Shown here piece after piece: positions 57,801-64,000 of a stretch of DNA of 64,000 nt. Position 1 is the first letter of the stretch. Each line of letters starts with the position of its first letter. The position numbers and the translations under genes are program-made. A model generated the notes under the pieces. That model did no database searches, was not told where the DNA came from, and worked only from the letters and a program-made list of their open reading frames with translations. Where the stretch lies: positions 75,634,130 through 75,698,129 of the forward strand of contig CM035232.1 in NCBI GenBank assembly GCA_020226215.1. The letters run 5' to 3'. This DNA comes from Sindora glabra. Taxonomy: Eukaryota; Streptophyta; Magnoliopsida; Fabales; Fabaceae.

Positions 57801-58299
57801 AAGTCCGAAAACTTTTCTCTTTACACCTTTCATTTTCTCTTTATTTGCATTCCTCAACAAACTTTGGTTCATGATCCTCATTATCATTTATTATATCACA
57901 CACTACATTATATGCAAAAACATCATTAACATTGACTTTATTTTGGTTCCATCGTATTCCATTCAGACATAATTTATTAAGATCTCTTAATTTTTACTAA
58001 TTTTAGGTACTTAAGTTTTTTTTTTGGAACTAAATTAGTAATTTTATTTGAGGAATTTTCTAGGGTCACCACATCCATATCCTTGATTTGACCATCTTGC
58101 TTCTTAACTCTTTTTCCTTGTTTCAAGGATTTTTATCTTTGAAACCATGGGTCTACCACGCTTCATGCATGCATTAGACTCATTTGCAATAGTAGATTGT
58201 CCAATAGGGACAATAACTTTAATTGGAGCATTAATAATTCGTACATATGAATTTTCCACTATTTTTTAGTTAATGAATGCATTTGGCAATTTATTACCT

Positions 58300-59154
58300 A
58301 AACTTTGCAAATGAATTATCTTTTGAACTTTTAGTTCATATTATTTTGTATAAGGATCAAGATAAGATAATGATAATTCATTCCAACTAATTTCTTTTTC
58401 CAACTACTTATTTCCTCCCCTTAATGTAAGGAAAATTGATTCATCAAAATGACAATTGATAAATCTAACCATGAATAAATCCCCTATTTATAGTTTAAGA
58501 TATTTTGTTATAGATGGAGATTCAAATCTAACATATATTCCTAACCTTTATTGAGGACCCATTGTAGTTCGTTGTGGTGGAGTAATTGGGACATATATTG
58601 CACATCCAAAATTCCTTAGATGTGAAATATTAGGTTCTTGACCAATAACTAATTGTAAAAAGGAGGACTTGTGATAGCTTATTGGTCTAATGCAAATTAA
58701 TGTTGTAGCATGCAAAATTGCATGTCCTTAAGTAGAAATTGGAAGTTTTAATTTTATAAGTAATGCTCTTGCAATTAATTTGAGATGCTTAATGAATGAT
58801 TCTACAAGACCATTTATGTATGAAAATGTGCTACAGGATGTTCAACATAAATTCTAATAGACATATAATAATCATTGAAAGATTGAGAAGTAAATTCACC
58901 AGCATTGTCACGTCATATTTTCTTAATTGGATAATTAGGAAAATATACTTGCAGTTGAATCAATTGAGCAAGTAATCTTGCAAATGCTTAATTATAAGAT
59001 GATAATAAAGACATATGTGACAATCTGGTTAATGTATCAATTAAAACCATAAAATATCTAATTAGTCCACATGGTTGGTGATTAGTCCACAAATGTCACC
59101 TTGTATACATTTAAAAAATGTAAGAGATTCAATCTTAATTTTTGTTAGTGATGG
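58300..59154 (-). pseudogene. Integrase core of element T
   Basis: From 59154: SLTKIKIESLTFFKCIQGDI, CGLITNH, WF-LIH, then YPIKKI-DNAGEFTSQSFND-like (about 58925-58860), VEHPVAHFHT (about 58835), ARALLIKLKLPIST-GHAILH (about 58770-58720) and RLGIYVRFESPSITKYL (about 58540-58495). Several stops and frame changes. The pre-integrase zinc-binding part lies on the other side of the insertion (about 62830-62635). Confidence 0.78.
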
Positions 59155-59159
59155 TTGAA

Positions 59160-62100
59160 TGTTATGACCTAATTCCAATCATGGCTGGAGCCTTAACATT
59201 GATTCCTATAATCTATCTAATGGAAGTCTCTATAAGTACATGGGGACTCAAAATTCACTTTCAAATTTTTGTAGAAAAAGGAATAGAGTTTTTCCTATTC
59301 TTGGACACTTCCTTAAGGCCATATGCTCTCTAAATATGATAGCATTAACATATACACAACTTTATACAAGTCTCAAACTTATACATAGATAAACAATTCA
59401 ACATATGAGATGCTAAATTAATAGCATCTCTATCTCAAATTCTAATCCTAATCCAAAGAGAATTCCAATCTTTAAATCTTCCAACCTATGTGGTTTTCGA
59501 TTCTCCATGCATGAAGCATAGCTCAAATAAACTATCTTAACTTGAAAACATTGAAATAAAATAGAGTGAGTTATAAGAACTCAATGAGCATATATTTACC
59601 ACTATCTTGCAAAATATTAATTTTATACATAATAATCATAGTTTAATTATATACTAAATTAGAAAATATTAGTAAATCCATTTCCTAAATTTCTGAGATA
59701 TATGAAACTATGCCTGAAAATAGGAGTTCTCCTACATATAACTTAAACTTTATATCTTATTTCATAATTCATAGAAATATCAACTATTTGTTAATACATA
59801 ACATCATTATCATATCACATACTACTCGTTCTAGGTAGACATCATAATCACAAACAACCATTAAAGTTTAAACACAAATAAATCATCTCAATCACACCAA
59901 CAACAATATCTAATCACAAACAATTTCTAATATCATTGCTCTAACAAAGCTTATAACTTCTAATGCTATCCATGGTAGAATTCATAGATAATATATACAT
60001 AAGAGCTTAGCTTTCATATCACAATTGTTTATAAAACTTTAATGCAAAGTAATTAAATTCATCATTGGACAATACCAAGCACATAGTAGTATATGCTTAA
60101 GCATACAACAATACCCTTATGTTCTCCTATATGGCTATAACATATAGATATCATTGAACTTAATCACAATCCATCAATAGTTAGAAACACCACTACCATG
60201 CTTTTGCTATACACTTTGATCAATTAACATTCCCTTAAATAACTAATTATACTTATACCAAGAAACTGAGTTTATGTATAAGTATAGATATATGTACATG
60301 AATATAAAATCTGTACTATCAATAAGAAGAATACAATTCACAACATTAAGTTATCTTTTATTAAAATAAAAATATGTGGTGAGATATATACTCATTTAGA
60401 ATCATCTTATAGCTTTGAAAATTCTCAACTCTTTAGCCTTCACTTTTCGTCTCCTCCTATTTATCAATTTATGATAATAAATTATTATTATATGCATATT
60501 ACTTACTTTTTTTCCCCATATTGTAAATCCATAATATTTACTTCTTATATTTCCTAATTTGAACTAATAATCAAAATATGCCTCTTAATCCTTTTAGATT
60601 CTAGCTTTCTTTATTTGTTAAATTTATACAAGTTTTATAATAAACTTTATTAACATTACTTTATCACCTCAAATCATCACTTCTTTATATTTTGAAATTG
60701 CCATAAGGAAATCAAAAGCTTCCATAAATGAGGGTTTCCTCAAATCAAGTTTTAAACACTAAAATGAAAAGACTTCATGCCATGAGAATATTCCATCATT
60801 ATTGTTTTATGAAACTATACACTTGTTCTTCCATATTCCTACATTTATCTCAACAAATCGTGATTTATATATATATATATACTCTAAAGATTTTCCAACA
60901 CTTAAAATATATGGAGATTAATAATATAAAAAAATCTATTTATATGATTTAGCCCTTTTATAACATAAAATCATATTTTCTTTAAGTTATCATCATGTAT
61001 TTGGATTTACTCACTAATATAGCTTTTATAAAATATATAACCACCATTGAAAATATTATCATATTCTAATCTATTATAATTTTACTTTTATCATTTAAAC
61101 TCTTTGTGGCATAAAAATAACATCTTTCTAATCTATCATCATTTATCCTAATTATATAGAAATAGGTTTTCCAGATTAGTTCCAAATTATCTAAGATCAT
61201 AAAGTGTAATATTTTAGAAATACCATAAATATGATATTCTAACATCCCATAAATTAAATTTTCCATTTTTCAAGTTCATTCTCATATTACTCAAATATGC
61301 AAAAATGGGTTTTCTTTAAATTAATCTAAAATAAGGAAAATTAAAGAAGCCAATTGTATAGAGGAGTTATTGTATCTGAGAAGAGCCGTCAGTAACTCGC
61401 CAGCGCTGAAAAATGCGAGGTTTGCTGAAAAACACTACTAGCAACCCACTATCATTAGTATTGCAAAATGGCATCTCCTCTATTCTTTAAGCTTGCCACA
61501 AATAAGAAGAGGCACATTGAAGCTTGAACAACAAACGATGGCTAAAGATTAAGCTTTATGTGGCTCCCCTTGCACTTAACCACTTGCGACTTTCTTGTTA
61601 GTGTGTATTATGTAGCTCATGAATAGCATAGCAATAATGAGGCCATGAGCTACTATTTGACAAAGAGAAGAAGGTTCCTGTGGCAATAGTGCTTGGCCAA
61701 CAAGAGAGGGTACTGACGAGAGAAGAAAGAAGATTGATGAGTAGGAGGAAGGAAAAGAAAAAGAGAGAGAAAAGGAGAGAGAGAGATAGTAGGAAAAGAG
61801 AAAGAGAGAAAATTTAGGATGTCTAAAAGAGAGGGGGCTAAAAAAATAAAAATAAAAATAAAAGCGGGGGAGCATCGATAATAAGAAAAAGGAAGGCAAA
61901 AGGAAATGTAAAAAGTAAGCTATGGGCATTACTATAGTACTTCTCGCCCATTATAAGCTTAGTTGCCTTTTTTAAATCCTATCCCTTCATCCAATTTAAA
62001 ATCTATCTAGGCCATTTATTTGTTTTAGTAATTCATTTTCATAAAATAATTTTATTTAAAATCTTAACTTAATTATTTTTAATCTTTCTTCAATATATAA

Positions 62101-62629
62101 ATATATTTGTAGTAACTTGATAAATTTGAAAATCTTAAAATAAATATTCTATTCCCTTATAATTTTCAAAAATAATTTGTCAATTACAAAAGATTTATTT
62201 CATAAATCTTCATACTCCCAATTACTAAAACTATTTTTAATTTGTGAGAAAATCCTTATAGAAAATATTTAGACAAGCCTTGAATTAATAATGGCCATTT
62301 AAAAATAAGTTTGTTTCAAACTTCAACAATTCTAAAAAATAATTTATTAAATACAACATTTATTTCATAAATCCTTGCACTCATAATCACTAAAAATATT
62401 TTCAACTTATAGGAAATTCTTTATAAAAATTATTTTAAACTAATCTTAAATTAATAATGGCTATATAAAAATAAATAAATTTTAAATATGATCATAAGTA
62501 TTATTTTCAATATTCCAGAATCTTTAATATAAAAAATAAATTTAAAACCAAATATTAATCGAATAAATAAATAATTATCTACAAACATTGAAATTTATAA
62601 AACTTTAAATTTTAACTTAGGATATTAAA
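59160..62629. mobile_element. Solo-LTR-like insertion, 3470 bp, in integrase of T
   Basis: Starts TGTTATGACCTAATTCC and ends GGATATTAAA. Read on the other strand it starts TTTAATATCC and ends GGTCATAACA, so a TGTAATATCC-type start with one change is plausible. Direct repeats TTGAA lie at 59155-59159 and 62630-62634, and the split integrase of T confirms both borders. No open frame with a known domain is present. A GC-richer block at 61370-61430 and an A/G-rich stretch at 61730-61870 may be promoter or transcript-start regions. Orientation is unknown. Confidence 0.7.
62161..62490. repeat. Two tandem units of about 165 bp inside the insertion
   Basis: Copies at 62161-62326 and 62327-62490 share TTTATTTCATAAATCYT, ATTACTAAAA/ATCACTAAAA, TTGAATTAATAATGGC-type blocks and the same order of blocks. 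Confidence 0.7.
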
Positions 62630-63389
62630 TTGAATAATTAACTTTCCTTAAAAACAAGCAGCTTATGAAAATTTTTTTGATTGAAGAATCTATTGGCTCT
62701 TCAATGAATGCCTACAAGAATTTTCAATTATTTTTCACATCATAATTAACCGGGAGAGCCTAACCAATTATGCCAAATAACAAACTTATCTTAATTTGTA
62801 AACTTCTACTGTCTAATAGCATGTGTTTCAATTGCACTAATATATGTGTAGTACAAACTAAAGGAAAGTGCAAGTGATTTTTCAAATATGTATTTGTTAC
62901 CCATGATTATACTAGCAATATAAAGATATTCAATATTTCTTTCATTTGTTGTCTCGATATGATATACATTTCAATGGATATCTTTAAAACTTAATAAGTT
63001 TTTGTAAAATTTTGTAGAATATAATGCACTATTAATATGTAATTTTTTCTCTAAGTAATAAAACATTAGCTCTTTCAGAACCTTCAATTAAATTTGTAAT
63101 ACTAGATATAGTACTCTCAATGGCTTCTTACATTACTAAATAAGAAAAATAATTTTTATCCTTGAGCATTGTATCAATCATTGCTCTATCAACAAGACAT
63201 ATATCTTTATTGACATTGTTGCCAACCAATGAAACATTCATACTGAAAAACAAAAATATCAATAATCAATACGAGAAAATGCTACTTAAAAATGTAAGAA
63301 TATATTTGAAAAGATAATAATCTTGAAAGTAAATTTTTATTACTTTAGAAAATATGCTAAAAGTAAAATAGAAGAAATTTATTTTTAGA

Positions 63390-63900
63390 CATTTCCATTA
63401 CTAATTAGGTGATCAATTTTTCCATCAGGATCAGCAAAAAAATCAGTAACATTTAAGTGAGTGACATTAATATAGCCATGATCAGAGTCACCTTCTTCAC
63501 ATGTAAAATTTGTCTTTATATTTTTTCCTTTAAGCAATTCTTAATAAAGCCTAACAAGATTGTTTAGTGTACAATAAGTACAAGACCAATAACCTTTACC
63601 ACCATAATGATAGTATACATTCTTAATATATTTGTTGTTTTGCCCATATTTTTCTTTATCATGCTTTTCTTCATTTTTCCACTTCTGGTGGCAAGTTGAG
63701 TCATTGGTATGAGAACCATGACCATGACGACATCCATGACCTCGGCTATGACAACAACCATGTATACGACTGAGTTTGTCTATAAGTAAAATGGTCATGT
63801 GTTGCTACATTTGTTTCAGGGAATGAAGCAGAGCCAGTCAGATAGGACTCATGATTTTTCATCAAAAGTTCAATATTTTGCTCAATCATAAGGAGGCAAA
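63390..63900 (-). pseudogene. gag C-terminus and spacer of element T
   Basis: Open frame 63798-63541: a His/Arg/Gly-rich stretch (GCCHSRGHGCRHGHGSH), then WKNEEKHDKEK, then the zinc-knuckle relic NVYYHYGGKGYWSCTYCTLN. The first Cys and the His of the CCHC pattern are Tyr. After a stop, THLNVTDFFADPDGKIDHLI follows, the spacer that joins gag to protease in this lineage. The upstream part continues past the window edge. Confidence 0.75.
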
Positions 63901-64000
63901 AAATTAACTCAGAATATTTCTTGAAACTTTTTTGTCAATATTGCTGCTATAAGAGCAAATTGGATGCATGGAAAGTAGAGAATGTTTTTTTTCTAACATA

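Larger units (their letters stand above)
55771..64000 (-). mobile_element. Copia element T, open at right edge, split by a solo LTR
   Basis: Minus-strand copia of a lineage distinct from A-K. Order from the right: a gag C-terminus with the zinc-knuckle relic NVYYHYGGKGYWS and NNLVRLY (63798-63541), protease/spacer (DPDGKIDHLISNGN near 63440-63390), pre-integrase (FVIWHNWLG near 62775), an insertion (62629-59160), integrase core (IQGDICGLI near 59105, VEHPVAH-like near 58830), RT, RNase H, polypurine tract and 3' LTR. gag's 5' end, PBS and 5' LTR lie beyond 64000. Stops and frameshifts throughout. Confidence 0.78.

Noticed and set aside
61576..61929. Minus-strand open frame rich in Phe, Ser and Tyr
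   Set aside because: Translation of a purine-rich low-complexity stretch inside the solo-LTR-like insertion; no domain or splice context.

Overview
The window is nuclear DNA from a flowering plant, most likely a eudicot. It is AT-rich, full of plant Ty1/copia LTR retrotransposons with tRNA-Met-type primer binding sites (TGGTATCAGAGC and variants), and carries RTE- and L1-type LINE tails, MITE-like elements and solo LTRs. It has one recognisable host gene, interrupted by GT-AG introns. I cannot name the species. There is no bacterial, CRISPR or operon content; almost all long reading frames are decayed retrotransposon pieces.

Host gene (minus strand, about 39.58 kb down to 17.99 kb): nine exons join in phase to encode a mitochondrial/organellar-type translation elongation factor P (EF-P). 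It has a serine-rich, transit-peptide-like N-terminus, one 14-nt microexon, and at least 231 codons. Exons 8 and 9 are separated by an intron of about 17.2 kb made almost entirely of nested retroelements. The expected C-terminal exon was not found.

Left part (1-17.2 kb): a minus-strand copia pol fragment (1-655); an RTE LINE tail (853-1202); three stacked minus-strand copia pieces A (about 1650-4358), B (4359-4827) and C (4828-7715); a 121-bp LINE tail with perfect 14-bp target duplications (7994-8114); a plus-strand copia remnant H (about 9.3-11.6 kb) split by a 299-bp solo LTR; and copia element G (11999-17242, TSD TTTAA), whose 3' LTR holds a 1.08-kb insertion with a minisatellite.

Intron 8 (18.0-35.2 kb): a MITE-like element; copia F, interrupted by near-complete copia K (19474-24323, TSD GCAAC); a junction to gag-deleted minus-strand copia D; then copia E (29214-34829), which carries a 517-bp RTE LINE insertion.

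Right part (39.6-64 kb): no host gene seen. It holds a second MITE-like copy, a probable gypsy-type LTR (about 41.3-43.8 kb), a 1640-bp solo LTR (TSD GCTTA), copia element I (5' LTR 47638-48505) with a 2420-bp solo LTR (TSD TGCAA) in its gag, a possible non-autonomous DNA element, and minus-strand copia T running off the right edge and split by a 3470-bp solo-LTR-like insertion (TSD TTGAA).

The transposon genes do not act together as a system here. Every copy shows stops, frameshifts, deletions or lost catalytic residues. The main biological interest is the host gene with the retroelement-filled intron and the readable order of nested insertions.
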